A DNA stretch of 64,000 nt from CAWFMO01 sp963817065 (lineage in GTDB: Bacteria > Actinomycetota > Thermoleophilia > Solirubrobacterales > 70-9). The position numbers and the translations under genes are program-made. The notes beneath the pieces were generated by a model. It saw only the letters and a list, made by a program, of their open reading frames with translations. It ran no database searches and was not told the DNA's origin. Within the stretch, counting starts at the first letter, position 1, and each line of letters starts with the position of its first letter. The DNA is taken from positions 124,001-188,000 of the forward strand of contig CAWFMO010000001.1 of assembly GCA_963817065.1 (NCBI GenBank). Reading direction: 5' to 3'. Below, one piece after another: positions 44,575 through 52,714 of this stretch.

Positions 44575-44580
44575 CATCGC

Positions 44581-44790
44581 ATGCCAGAAGGAACTGTCAA
44601 GTGGTTCAGCAACGAGAAGGGCTACGGATTCATCACCCCGGATGACGGAGGCAAGGATCTCTTCGTCCACTTCTCGGCGATCGCCGGAGACGGCTTTCGC
44701 TCGCTGAACGACGGCGCCCGCGTGAGCTACGAGCCGGACGAGGGTCCCAAGGGGCCGGTCGCGACGAATGTCGCAGAGCTCGCCGGTTAG
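44581..44790 (+). CDS. cspA: Cold-shock protein (CspA family)
   Basis: A 69-residue single cold-shock domain: GTVKWFSNEKGYGFITPDDG (RNP1 region) and DLFVHFSAI (RNP2), followed by YEPDEGPKGPVATNV. It binds single-stranded RNA and DNA and acts as RNA chaperone. The start at 44581 is chosen because GAGGAGG lies six bases upstream; in-frame ATGs further upstream would disrupt the conserved N-terminus. It has a long leader and a strong terminator. Confidence 0.96.
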   Translation: MPEGTVKWFSNEKGYGFITPDDGGKDLFVHFSAIAGDGFRSLNDGARVSYEPDEGPKGPVATNVAELAG

Positions 44791-44808
44791 CTGACACTGA
44801 GATAATCG

Positions 44809-44849
44809 GGGCCGGGTCTCAGCGTCGCCTGCGACCCGGCCCTTTTTTT
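44809..44849 (+). terminator. Rho-independent terminator after cspA
   Basis: GGGCCGGGTC (44809-44818) and GACCCGGCCC (44833-44842) form a perfect 10-bp stem followed by seven T. It ends the cspA transcript 10 bases before the tRNA-Asp gene. Confidence 0.93.
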
Positions 44850-44858
44850 CTTGCCCCT

Positions 44859-44932
<74 letters not shown>

Positions 44933-44989
44933 TACTCTGCCCGGATCGACGCCGGGCTGACAGCAGCGGGCCGCGCGCTCGCGATCGCG

Positions 44990-46669
44990 GTGCTGGCGGG
45001 GACGTTGTCCGCGGGTGCTGTGCTCCCGGGCGCCGCCGCGGCGGCGCCCGATCCTGCCGACCAGCCCCCGTTCGGCGGCGCCGCGGTGGCGCCGTTCGAC
45101 ACGCACGAGCCGCCCGAGGGCCCGCCGCCCGGGTACACGCGCGACCCGGCGCAGGTGATCGCGATCGCCGACGCGACCGACGCGGTGCGCGACGAGCGCG
45201 CCGAGCGCGACCTGAGGCCGAAGAGCGGGACGCGCGGGCCCGGGGTCTGGCAGGTCAGCTACGTCGACCCGGAGAGGGTCGAGCGCGCGCGGGTGATCGT
45301 CGACGACCGCAGCGGCGAGGTGATCGAGGCGCTCGCGGGCCGCGACGTCGGCTCGCCGCTCGCCCGCGGCTACGACGGCGCCGTGGCCGGGATCGCCAAC
45401 CGCGCCTACGTCTGGATCCCGCTCTGCCTGATCTTTCTGATCCCGTTCTTCGACCCGCGGCGCCCGTTCCGGCTCCTCCACCTCGACCTGCTCGTGCTGC
45501 TCTCGTTCGGGGTCTCGCAGTTCTTCTTCAACCGCGGCGAGATCGAGGTCTCGGTGCCGCTCGTCTACCCGGTGCTGGCCTACTTCTTCGTCCGCATGCT
45601 TTCGGTCGGGATGCGCTCCGACGGCATGCGCGAGCGGCGCGAGAAGCTCGTGCCCTGGATGCCGAAGTGGGCGCTGGTCGCGGCGATCGCGCTGCTCGCG
45701 GCGCTCCACGTCTCGGTCAACCTCGCCGAGGACAACGTGATCGACGTCGGCTACGCGGGGGTCGTCGGCGCCGACCGGCTCGCCGACGGCGACGACATCT
45801 ACGACCGCGCCTACTGGCAGGGTCTCGAGGTCCGCGGCGAGGTTTACGGGCCGGTCAACTACCTCGCCTACGTCCCATTCGAGCAGGCGTTCCCCTGGGA
45901 CGGCGAGTGGGACGACCTGCCCGCCGCGCGCGCGGCGGCGATCGCCTTCAGCCTCTTGACCGCGCTGGTCCTGATCCTGCTCGGCCGCCGGCTTCGTGGG
46001 GGCGAGGAGGGGCGGATGCTCGGCTGGGCGCTCGGCTTCGCCTGGCTCGCCTACCCCTACTCGCTCTACACCGTCGACTCGTCGTTCAACGACGCGCTGG
46101 TCTCGCTCTCGCTCGCCGCGACGCTGCTCGTCTTCGCCTCGCCGGCCGGTCGCGGGGCGCTGAGCGCGCTCGGGGGGCTGACCAAGTACGGGACGCTGGC
46201 GCTCGCGCCGCTGTTCGCGGCCGGGACCGGCGAGCGGCGGGTGCGCTCGACGATCGCCTTCGGGGTCGCGTTCGCGATCGCGGCGGCGGCCGTCGTCCTG
46301 CCGCTGCTCCCCGACGGCGGGCCGCGCGAGCTCTACGACAGCTCGTTCGGCTACCAGGCCTCGCGCGGCTCGCCGTTCAGCCTCTGGGGGCTCGAGCCGT
46401 CGCTGGAGCCGCTCCAGGACGCGATCAAGGCGCTCGCCGTCGTGCTCGCGCTGCTCTTCTTCTTCGTCCCCCGCCGGCGCAGCGTGTTCCAGGTCGCGGC
46501 GCTCGGGGCGGTCTTGCTGATCGTGCTCCAGGCGGCGGCGACGCACTGGCTCTACCCGTACGCGGTCTGGTTCGCGCCGCTCGTCTTCGTCGCCCTGTTC
46601 TCCGCCTACAGGGGGCAGGAGATGCCAATTCGAGCATCGGGCGAGCCGGATCTTTCGACACCTGGCTAA
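44990..46669 (+). CDS. Polytopic membrane protein with extracytoplasmic N-terminal domain, GT-C/DUF2029-like
   Basis: From GTG 44990 the product is 559 residues. In-frame upstream residues (GLTAAGRALAIA) would complete the signal peptide, so the real start may lie upstream at a non-standard codon. Residues about 50-120 form a small PepSY-like domain (PGVWQVSYVDPERVERARVI). About ten transmembrane helices follow, with loops such as RLADGDDIYDRAYWQGLEVR and AYPYSLYTVDSSFNDALVSL. The order resembles mannosyltransferase-type GT-C membrane proteins (DUF2029-like), but no catalytic residues could be fixed. Confidence 0.72.
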   Translation: MLAGTLSAGAVLPGAAAAAPDPADQPPFGGAAVAPFDTHEPPEGPPPGYTRDPAQVIAIADATDAVRDERAERDLRPKSGTRGPGVWQVSYVDPERVERARVIVDDRSGEVIEALAGRDVGSPLARGYDGAVAGIANRAYVWIPLCLIFLIPFFDPRRPFRLLHLDLLVLLSFGVSQFFFNRGEIEVSVPLVYPVLAYFFVRMLSVGMRSDGMRERREKLVPWMPKWALVAAIALLAALHVSVNLAEDNVIDVGYAGVVGADRLADGDDIYDRAYWQGLEVRGEVYGPVNYLAYVPFEQAFPWDGEWDDLPAARAAAIAFSLLTALVLILLGRRLRGGEEGRMLGWALGFAWLAYPYSLYTVDSSFNDALVSLSLAATLLVFASPAGRGALSALGGLTKYGTLALAPLFAAGTGERRVRSTIAFGVAFAIAAAAVVLPLLPDGGPRELYDSSFGYQASRGSPFSLWGLEPSLEPLQDAIKALAVVLALLFFFVPRRRSVFQVAALGAVLLIVLQAAATHWLYPYAVWFAPLVFVALFSAYRGQEMPIRASGEPDLSTPG

Positions 46670-46706
46670 CGACCGCGGACACCGCTGAGCGGACAATTTC
46701 CCTGGA

Positions 46707-47471
46707 ATGGCGGAGAGGAATCGACCTGAGCACGAGCGCAACATCGTCGCCTTCGGCGGCGGCGGCTTCTCGATGGAGTCGGAGAACCCGCTGCTCGACG
46801 AGTTCGTCTGCTCGCTGACCGGAGTCGAGCGGCCGCGGGTCTGCTTCATGCCGACCGCGAGCGGTGACGCCGACCACTACGTGGTCCGCTTCTACAACGC
46901 TTTCCGCGAGCGCGCCGAGGCCTCGCACATCTCGCTCTTCCGCCGCGAGCGCGGTGCCGAGGACGTGCGCGAGCACCTGCTCTCCCAGGACCTGATCTAC
47001 GTCGGCGGCGGCTCGGTGATCAGCATGCTCGGGGTCTGGCGCGCGCACGGGATCGACGAGATCATGCGCGAGGCGTGGGAGGCCGGGATCGTCCTCTGCG
47101 GGCTCAGCGCCGGGTCGCTCTGCTGGTTCGACGAAGCGCTCAGCGGTTTCCACGGTGAGACCCGGCGGGTCGAGGGGCTCGGGCTGCTGCCCTGGAGCAA
47201 CACCGTGCACTACCAGGCCGAGCCGAAGCGCCGCGAGGCCTACGAGCGCCTCGTCGCCGAGGGGATGCGGCCGGGGTTCGCCGCCGAGGACGGGGCGGCG
47301 CTGCACTTCGTCGGCACCGAGCTCGCGCAGGTCGTCGCCTCGCGAAAGGCGGCGCGCGCCTATCGCCTGACCTCGCTCGAGGGCCGGGTAGTCGGAACCC
47401 GCCTCGCGACGCGCTACCTCGGCGGCGACGCGGTCCCGGTGCCGCTGCCCGGCGTCCCCAGCGTCGCCTGA
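46707..47471 (+). CDS. Peptidase E / cyanophycinase-like (S51) protein, first copy
   Basis: A 254-residue protein with the S51 pattern: IVAFGGGGFSMES, CFMPTASGDADHY, LIYVGGGSVISMLGVW, and the nucleophile Ser in LCGLSAGSLCWFDEA. It belongs to the class I glutamine amidotransferase-like fold; relatives cleave aspartyl dipeptides or cyanophycin-derived substrates. The gene at 47480, eight bases downstream, encodes a paralogue. No cyanophycin synthetase is in the window. Confidence 0.87.
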   Translation: MAERNRPEHERNIVAFGGGGFSMESENPLLDEFVCSLTGVERPRVCFMPTASGDADHYVVRFYNAFRERAEASHISLFRRERGAEDVREHLLSQDLIYVGGGSVISMLGVWRAHGIDEIMREAWEAGIVLCGLSAGSLCWFDEALSGFHGETRRVEGLGLLPWSNTVHYQAEPKRREAYERLVAEGMRPGFAAEDGAALHFVGTELAQVVASRKAARAYRLTSLEGRVVGTRLATRYLGGDAVPVPLPGVPSVA

Positions 47472-47479
47472 GCGTCTCA

Positions 47480-48301
47480 ATGGATGATCCGCGCCGCATC
47501 CTCGTCCTCGGCGGCCACGACTTCGATCGCAGGCCCGGCAACCCCGCGCTCTGCGACCGCATCGTCGAGCTCGCCGACTCCGAGGCGCCGCGGATCTGCC
47601 TCTTGCCGACCGCGAGCGGCGATCCCGCCGACCAGATCACGCGCTTCCGCCGCGCTTTCGGGAGCCGCGGCTGCCACCCGTCCGAGATCGCTCTGTTCCG
47701 GCTCGGCGAGAAGCCGGTCGAGCTCCGCGACCATCTGCTCGCCCAGGACGCGATCTACGTCGGCGGCGGAAGCCTCCTCAACCTGCTCGCGATCTGGCGC
47801 GCCCACGCGCTCGACGAGATCCTGCGCGAGGCCTGGGAGCAGGGGGTACTGATCGTCGGCCAGAGCGCCGGCGCGATGTGCTGGTTCGAGGGCGGGATCA
47901 CGAGCTCCTCCGGCGAGGCGCGGCCGGCCGCGGGCCTCGGGTTCCTGCCAGGCAGCCTCTGCGTCCACTACCACTCCGAGCCCGAGCGCCGGCTCGCGAT
48001 GCTGGGCGCGATCGAATCCGGAGGCCTCCCCGCGGGGCTCGGCCTCGACGACCAGGCAGGCGCGCTGTTCGAGGGCACGGAGATGCGAACCGCGTTCTCG
48101 GCCCGGCCGGGAGCCGGGGTCTGGGAGCTGAGCACGGCGGCCGAGCCCGAAGAGCGCGAGCAGCGGATCGAGCCCGAGCGGCTCAACGACGTCGAGCCCG
48201 CCCCGGGCGACAGCTCCGCGGCGGTGCTCGAGCTGCGTCAGACGCTGGCCGCGCGGGCCTCGGCGCGGCGCGCGGGCCGCACCGGGCCGGGCCGGCTCTA
48301 G
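47480..48301 (+). CDS. Peptidase E / cyanophycinase-like (S51) protein, second copy
   Basis: A 273-residue paralogue of the preceding gene: ILVLGGHDFDRRPGN, CLLPTASGDPADQ, AIYVGGGSLLNLLAIWRAHA, and nucleophile Ser in IVGQSAGAMCWFEGG. A C-terminal extension of about 40 charged residues is not in the first copy. The differing residues around the active site suggest different substrates. Its end overlaps the convergent methyltransferase by four bases. Confidence 0.85.
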   Translation: MDDPRRILVLGGHDFDRRPGNPALCDRIVELADSEAPRICLLPTASGDPADQITRFRRAFGSRGCHPSEIALFRLGEKPVELRDHLLAQDAIYVGGGSLLNLLAIWRAHALDEILREAWEQGVLIVGQSAGAMCWFEGGITSSSGEARPAAGLGFLPGSLCVHYHSEPERRLAMLGAIESGGLPAGLGLDDQAGALFEGTEMRTAFSARPGAGVWELSTAAEPEEREQRIEPERLNDVEPAPGDSSAAVLELRQTLAARASARRAGRTGPGRL

Positions 48302-49086
48302 CCCGCGCGGGTGGCGGTCACGATCGCGTAGCGGCTCGTCTCCCGGAAGCCGTCCGGGTCCTCGTTGCCCTGCTCGAAGATCTCGAGCACGCGGCGGCGC
48401 ACGGCCTCGTCGGTGCCGGCAGCGACGAGCGCCTCGCGGCCCGCGACCCAGAGCGGGTGGCTGTCGATCTCGGTCGCGGCGAACTCCCGCGGCGAGCCGG
48501 CGGTGAAGGTCAGCGAACGCTCTTCGAGCTCGACCGCGAACCCGTGCGGGCCGAACAGCTCCTCGAGCGCCTTCCGCTCGTGCCACGGGAAGGCTTCGCC
48601 GGGCGGGTCCTCGCCGATCGCTGCGGCGATCGCCTCGCGAGCGGTGCGCGCCGCGTCGGCGAGCGCGCCGCCGGGGACCCAGACGCTCTGCACGATGCGG
48701 CCGCCCGGAGCGCAGACCCGCGCCATCTCGGCGACCGCCGCCCCGGGGTCGGGATCGAAGATCGCCCCGAATACCGAGAGCACGAGGTTGGCGCTGTCGT
48801 CGCCGAGCGGGATCGACGAGGCCTCGCCGAGCACGAACTCGGCCTCGAACCCGCGGTCGAGCGCCTCCGCGGCCGCGACCTCGATCAGCCGCGGCGCGGG
48901 ATCGACCCCGGTGACCCGCGCTCCGCCACCGGCGGCGAGCAGCGCCGCGTTGCCCGTGCCGCAGCCGACGTCGACGACGCGCTCGCCGGGCGCGGGCGCG
49001 GCGGCCTCGACCACCGCTTCGGACGCCGGCAGCAGCTGCGCGGCCAGATTCTCGTAGTGCCCCTGCCCCCAGTCGAGGCCCGGCAT
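48298..49086 (-). CDS. Class I SAM-dependent methyltransferase
   Basis: A 262-residue protein with the SAM-binding glycine motif VVDVGCGTGNAALLA, the acidic residue at the end of strand 2 (VTGVDPAP), and LVLSVFGAIFDPDPGAAV as motif 4. VCAPGGRIVQSVWVPGG is motif 6. It resembles UbiE/MenG-like and small-molecule methyltransferases; the substrate is unknown. It lies nine bases downstream of the ferritin gene on the same strand, so the two may be cotranscribed. Confidence 0.82.
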   Translation of the reverse strand: MPGLDWGQGHYENLAAQLLPASEAVVEAAAPAPGERVVDVGCGTGNAALLAAGGGARVTGVDPAPRLIEVAAAEALDRGFEAEFVLGEASSIPLGDDSANLVLSVFGAIFDPDPGAAVAEMARVCAPGGRIVQSVWVPGGALADAARTAREAIAAAIGEDPPGEAFPWHERKALEELFGPHGFAVELEERSLTFTAGSPREFAATEIDSHPLWVAGREALVAAGTDEAVRRRVLEIFEQGNEDPDGFRETSRYAIVTATRAG

Positions 49087-49095
49087 ATCCGGGTC

Positions 49096-49626
49096 TTAGA
49101 GGGTTCCGCCGGCGGCGGGGGGCGCGGAGGGATCGCCGCCCTCGTCGCCGATCGTCTCGCGGGCGAGGTACTCCTCGCCGTGCAGCGGGTCGTCCTTGGC
49201 GCGCTCGACGACCGCGAGCAGGTCGGACATCGAAGCGACCTCCTCGACCTGCTCCTTGATGAACCAAGCCAGGAACTGCTCGCCGGCGAAGTAGCTCGTC
49301 TCGCGCGCGAGCTTGAACAGGTCCTCGATCTCGCGCCCGACCTGCTTCTCCTGCTCGAGCGCCATCGCGACCGGAGCGACGATGTCGGCGAACTCGATCT
49401 CGGGGCCGTCGACCGCGGGGACGACGACCTTCTGGTTGGTGTCGAGCAGGTGCTGGACCATCATCATCGCGTGGTTTCGCTCCTCGACCGCCTGGCGGTA
49501 GAAGAACTTCGCGAGCTGGGGCAGGGTCTCGGCGTCGTAGTAGGCGGCCGCGGCGATGTACTGCTGCGAGGCGGCGAACTCGTTCGCGATCTGCTTGTTG
49601 AGCGCTGCTGTGAAGTCGTCCGGCAT
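49096..49626 (-). CDS. Ferritin
   Basis: A 176-residue non-haem ferritin. Ferroxidase-centre residues are visible in IANEFAASQQYIAAAAYYD, AVEERNHAMMMVQHLL and ALEQEKQVGREIEDLF, and the fourth helix has WFIKEQVEEVASM. It oxidises and stores iron in a 24-subunit shell. The gene is preceded by a 169-base inverted-repeat element that fills the space to the upstream gene. No obvious Fur or IdeR box was recognised. Confidence 0.92.
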   Translation of the reverse strand: MPDDFTAALNKQIANEFAASQQYIAAAAYYDAETLPQLAKFFYRQAVEERNHAMMMVQHLLDTNQKVVVPAVDGPEIEFADIVAPVAMALEQEKQVGREIEDLFKLARETSYFAGEQFLAWFIKEQVEEVASMSDLLAVVERAKDDPLHGEEYLARETIGDEGGDPSAPPAAGGTL

Positions 49627-49637
49627 GGCGCTGAACC

Positions 49638-49806
49638 CTAGACGGTCGAGTCCAAATCCGCGTGTGCCTGGGGGCGGGACTGGCCGAGCAGATCGAGGAC
49701 GCAGGGCGCAGCCTTTGGTGGTACCAAAGGCAAGTCCGAGGACGAAGAGCTGCGAAGCGCCAGGCGCGGCATCCAGGTGCGCGGGGATTTGGAGTCGATC
49801 GTCTGG
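49638..49806 (+). ncRNA. Candidate structured RNA / mini inverted-repeat element between ferritin and enolase-family genes
   Basis: Arms at 49638-49671 and 49773-49806 can pair over 34 positions without gaps: 27 Watson-Crick, five G-T and two mismatches. On the plus strand the five G-T positions would be G-U pairs, whereas on the minus strand they would be mismatches, so a plus-strand RNA is favoured. Inside lie a perfect hairpin (CCTTTGGT-GGT-ACCAAAGG, 49712-49730) and GGACT/AGTCC pairing around it. The element ends exactly at the stop codon of the enolase-family gene and 11 bases from the ferritin ATG. A MITE-like insertion is the alternative. Confidence 0.5.
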
Positions 49807-50889
49807 CTAGCTCTCGCGGCGGAAGCCGGTCGGGCTCGGCGCCGGGTCGAGCGGGCTGGTCGGCAGCCCGGGCTTGGTCGCGAGCTCGGGGTCGTTGAAC
49901 CCGCCCGGGGCGACGTCGTTCGGCGTGTCGGGGTGGAAGACCGAGGCCAGGTACTGGATCTGGTCGCGCCCGACGCCGAGCTCGGTCTGGCCGCCGCCGT
50001 AGGCGCCGATCCCCTCGGCCTCGCAGTGGTCGTAGGCGGCGAACAGCTCGCTCAGCGGCCCGAAGCGCGACGGCTTCACGTTGACGACCTTCGGCTTCCA
50101 GGTCAGGCCCTCGATGTCGGCGACCGAGTGGATCGGCGCGTCCCAGGTGACCCGGTCGCGGACCGGCTCGAGGATCGGGCGGGTCTCGTCGTTGACGTCG
50201 GGGTCCTCGAGCCAGGCGTCGGGGAACGCTTCGACCAGCTTCGCGTAGAGGTTCGGATCGGTCTCGACGTCGACCGGGGTCCCCTTGTACATCCCCTTGA
50301 GGTCGAGCGAGTCGACGGCGCCGGTCTCGACCAGCTGCGCGATCAGCTCGTCGGTCCAGTCGTTGGTCGGGTCGAGCTTGAAGCGCAGGTCGGGGTAGGC
50401 GTCGAGCCGCGCACGCAGGGGATCGATCGTGGACGGCGGCGCATCCTCGCCCTCGATCGGGAAGGGCGCGAGGCGCATCGAACAGACGAAGTTGAGCGGG
50501 CGCGGCTCGCGGCCGACGACCTCGTAGAGCGGCTTTCCGGCCTGGCGCAGCGCCAGGTCGAGCGCCGCCGACTCGAACGCCCAGCGGCGGTAGTCGCGCG
50601 AATCCTCGCGCTCGGGCGGGGTCGGAAAGAGGTCGAGGCCCTCGAGCAGCTCGGAGAACGAGGCGATCGTGTGCTCGCCGGCTAGGTCGAGCGGCGCCCC
50701 GGCGTCGCGGAAGGCGACGTGGTCGAGCGCGTCGTAGACGACGTCCTCGCCGATCCCCTCCTCGCCGCCGCCCTTGATGTGGATGATCGTCGTCAGCCGC
50801 TCGAACTCCCCGAACTCGACCCCGAGCCCCTCGAGCTCGTAGGACTCGATCTTCAGCGTCAGGTCGGCGATCTTGTCGTAGGTCGGCAC
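49807..50889 (-). CDS. Enolase-superfamily protein (mandelate racemase/muconate lactonising-like)
   Basis: GTG at 50889 (VPTYDKIADLTLKIESYELE) gives 360 residues; longer frames lack homology-like features. The capping domain (about 1-120) is followed by a TIM barrel with a Lys in RFKLDPTNDW, metal-ligand candidates in SLDLKGMYKG and WLEDPDVNDE, DAPIHSVADIEG, and VNVKPSRFGPL. These fit enolase-superfamily geometry, but the exact subgroup and substrate are unclear. It is divergent from the flavodoxin-like gene. Confidence 0.72.
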   Translation of the reverse strand: MPTYDKIADLTLKIESYELEGLGVEFGEFERLTTIIHIKGGGEEGIGEDVVYDALDHVAFRDAGAPLDLAGEHTIASFSELLEGLDLFPTPPEREDSRDYRRWAFESAALDLALRQAGKPLYEVVGREPRPLNFVCSMRLAPFPIEGEDAPPSTIDPLRARLDAYPDLRFKLDPTNDWTDELIAQLVETGAVDSLDLKGMYKGTPVDVETDPNLYAKLVEAFPDAWLEDPDVNDETRPILEPVRDRVTWDAPIHSVADIEGLTWKPKVVNVKPSRFGPLSELFAAYDHCEAEGIGAYGGGQTELGVGRDQIQYLASVFHPDTPNDVAPGGFNDPELATKPGLPTSPLDPAPSPTGFRRES

Positions 50890-50962
50890 GGCGCCGGAGA
50901 TTACGGCACGGGTATGTTCCGCGGACGGGGCCGCCGGCCCATCACGCAACGGAAGGGGATCG

Positions 50963-51640
50963 ATGCCGCTCGACTCGGAGTCAGGAAAGGGCCTGACCGC
51001 CCTCGGGGTCAACTGCACGCTGAAGGAGTCGCCCGCGACCTCGAATACAGAGGCGCTGATGAGCCGGGTCATGGACCTGCTCGCCGAGCACGGGGTCGAG
51101 ACCTCGATCATCCGCCCGGTCGACTACGCGATCAAGTTCGGGATCACATCCGACGAGGGTGACGGCGACGAGTGGCCGCGGGTGCTCGAGCAGATCAAGG
51201 CCGCCGACATCCTGCTGATGGGGATGTCGATCTGGTTCGGGCACCGCTCGAGCGTCATGCAGCAGGTGATCGAGCGGCTCGACGGGACCTACGAAGAGCG
51301 CAATGAGCTCGGCCAGTACCCGCTCTACAACAAGGTCGCCGGGGTCGCGGTGACCGGCAACGAGGACGGCGCCCACGCCTGCGCCGAGTCGACGCTCTTC
51401 AACATGACCCACCTCGGCTGCGTCGTGCCGCCCAACGTCGACACCTACTGGGTCGGCGACGCCGGCCCCGGTCCCTCGTATCTGGAGGCCGGCGGTCCCG
51501 AGCACCCCTACACCCAGCGGACCTCGAGCTGGACCGCACACAACCTGCTCCACATGGCGCGGATCCTGCGCGAAAACCCGATCCCGCCCGAGGGCAACAC
51601 CTTGGAAGAGCACGGCGGCGACGCCGTGCACGCGGGCTAG
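50963..51640 (+). CDS. Flavodoxin-like NAD(P)H-dependent FMN reductase family protein
   Basis: A 225-residue protein with the flavodoxin fold: GVNCTLKESPATSNTEALM (phosphate loop for FMN), ADILLMGMSIWFGHRSSVMQ and VAGVAVTGNEDGAHACAEST. These match the WrbA/FMN-reductase-like group that reduces quinones or flavins with NAD(P)H. AGGGG precedes the ATG. It overlaps the convergent secreted-protein gene by four bases. Confidence 0.83.
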   Translation: MPLDSESGKGLTALGVNCTLKESPATSNTEALMSRVMDLLAEHGVETSIIRPVDYAIKFGITSDEGDGDEWPRVLEQIKAADILLMGMSIWFGHRSSVMQQVIERLDGTYEERNELGQYPLYNKVAGVAVTGNEDGAHACAESTLFNMTHLGCVVPPNVDTYWVGDAGPGPSYLEAGGPEHPYTQRTSSWTAHNLLHMARILRENPIPPEGNTLEEHGGDAVHAG

Positions 51641-52662
51641 ACGGGCGGGCGCAGAAGCTGGAGCAGGGGCTGCGCGAGCAGCAGCCGCATCGACTGGTGC
51701 GAGGCGAAGAAGAAGAAGCTCCTCGCGCCGCGGTGCAGTCCGCTCGCGACGCAGTTGGCCGCGGTCTCGACCGAGACGTTGCGCACGGGCAGCGGGTCGC
51801 CGGGCTGGGGCGTCTCGCTGAACGAGACCTGGAATCCGAGGTTGGCGGGGTCGGGCCGGACCCGCTTGCGGAGCTTGACCCGGACGGTGACCACGCGCCG
51901 CTTGCCCTTGACCCGGCGCACGCGCCGGACCGCCTTCGTCCGGTACTGGCGGAACAGCCCCCGCACGCGGCGCGCGAACGGCGCGCGCCCGAACATGCAG
52001 CTCTCCTGGGTCTGGACGATCTGGGTCGAGACGTGGCGTCCGCCGAGGCGCCGGTTGCGGTTCTCGAGCGCGCGGGCGATCCGGCCGTAGTCCCAGTCGG
52101 GGTGGTCGACCGGGATCAGGCCGACCCGGGTCCCCTGGGCCTCGGGGATCGCGGAGAGCGTGCCTCCGAGGTTCCCGGTCCAGCGCGCGATCCGCTTCAG
52201 GTTGGGGCGGTAGCGGTAGCTCCAGCGCGGTAGGCCGCCGATGTAATAGCGGGCGACGTTCCAGTCATCGGGCTCCCAGTCGAGCAGGATCGAGTGCACG
52301 CCGAGCCCGGCGAGCGCGTAGACGTAGTTCTGGGCGTAGGGGCTGGCCCCGAGCCCGTTGAGGGCGATGATCCGGTTGCAGGGGAACGACGCGCGCAGCG
52401 CCGGGACCAGGAGCGCGGTCTCGGCCGGGGACGAGCCGGCGAAGCGCGTGTTGATGACGAAGATGTCCTGGGCGCGGATCCTGCGCGCCATCCCGCCGGT
52501 CGCCTCGTCGGAGTTCGTGTAGGCCTCGACGTTCTCCATCTGGTTGACCCGGAGCAGCATCGTGAAACCGTGCGCGGGGTCGCCGGGGTTGAGGCCGACG
52601 GGCTGGCGCGGGCACGAGACCTGCGCGGAGGCCTGCGACGCGCCTGCGCATCCGATCGCCAC
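51637..52662 (-). CDS. Secreted protein of unknown family, second of a tandem pair
   Basis: From GTG 52662 the product is 341 residues and begins inside what looks like a longer signal peptide; in-frame upstream codons give LRKSLALSLAL but no standard start. The mature domain has QDIFVINTRFAG, FPCNRIIALNGLG, ILLDWEPDDWN and a Lys/Arg-rich insertion (KAVRRVRRVKGKRRVVTVRV). It closes with GARSFFFFASHQSMRLL. It aligns end to end with the protein at 52715. The DWE motif and alternating strands suggest a TIM-barrel hydrolase-like fold, but this is a guess. Confidence 0.72.
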   Translation of the reverse strand: MAIGCAGASQASAQVSCPRQPVGLNPGDPAHGFTMLLRVNQMENVEAYTNSDEATGGMARRIRAQDIFVINTRFAGSSPAETALLVPALRASFPCNRIIALNGLGASPYAQNYVYALAGLGVHSILLDWEPDDWNVARYYIGGLPRWSYRYRPNLKRIARWTGNLGGTLSAIPEAQGTRVGLIPVDHPDWDYGRIARALENRNRRLGGRHVSTQIVQTQESCMFGRAPFARRVRGLFRQYRTKAVRRVRRVKGKRRVVTVRVKLRKRVRPDPANLGFQVSFSETPQPGDPLPVRNVSVETAANCVASGLHRGARSFFFFASHQSMRLLLAQPLLQLLRPPV

Positions 52663-52714
52663 CAGTGCGAGGCTCAGCGCGAGGGACTTGCGGAGCGCGC
52701 CCGGAATCGTGCGA

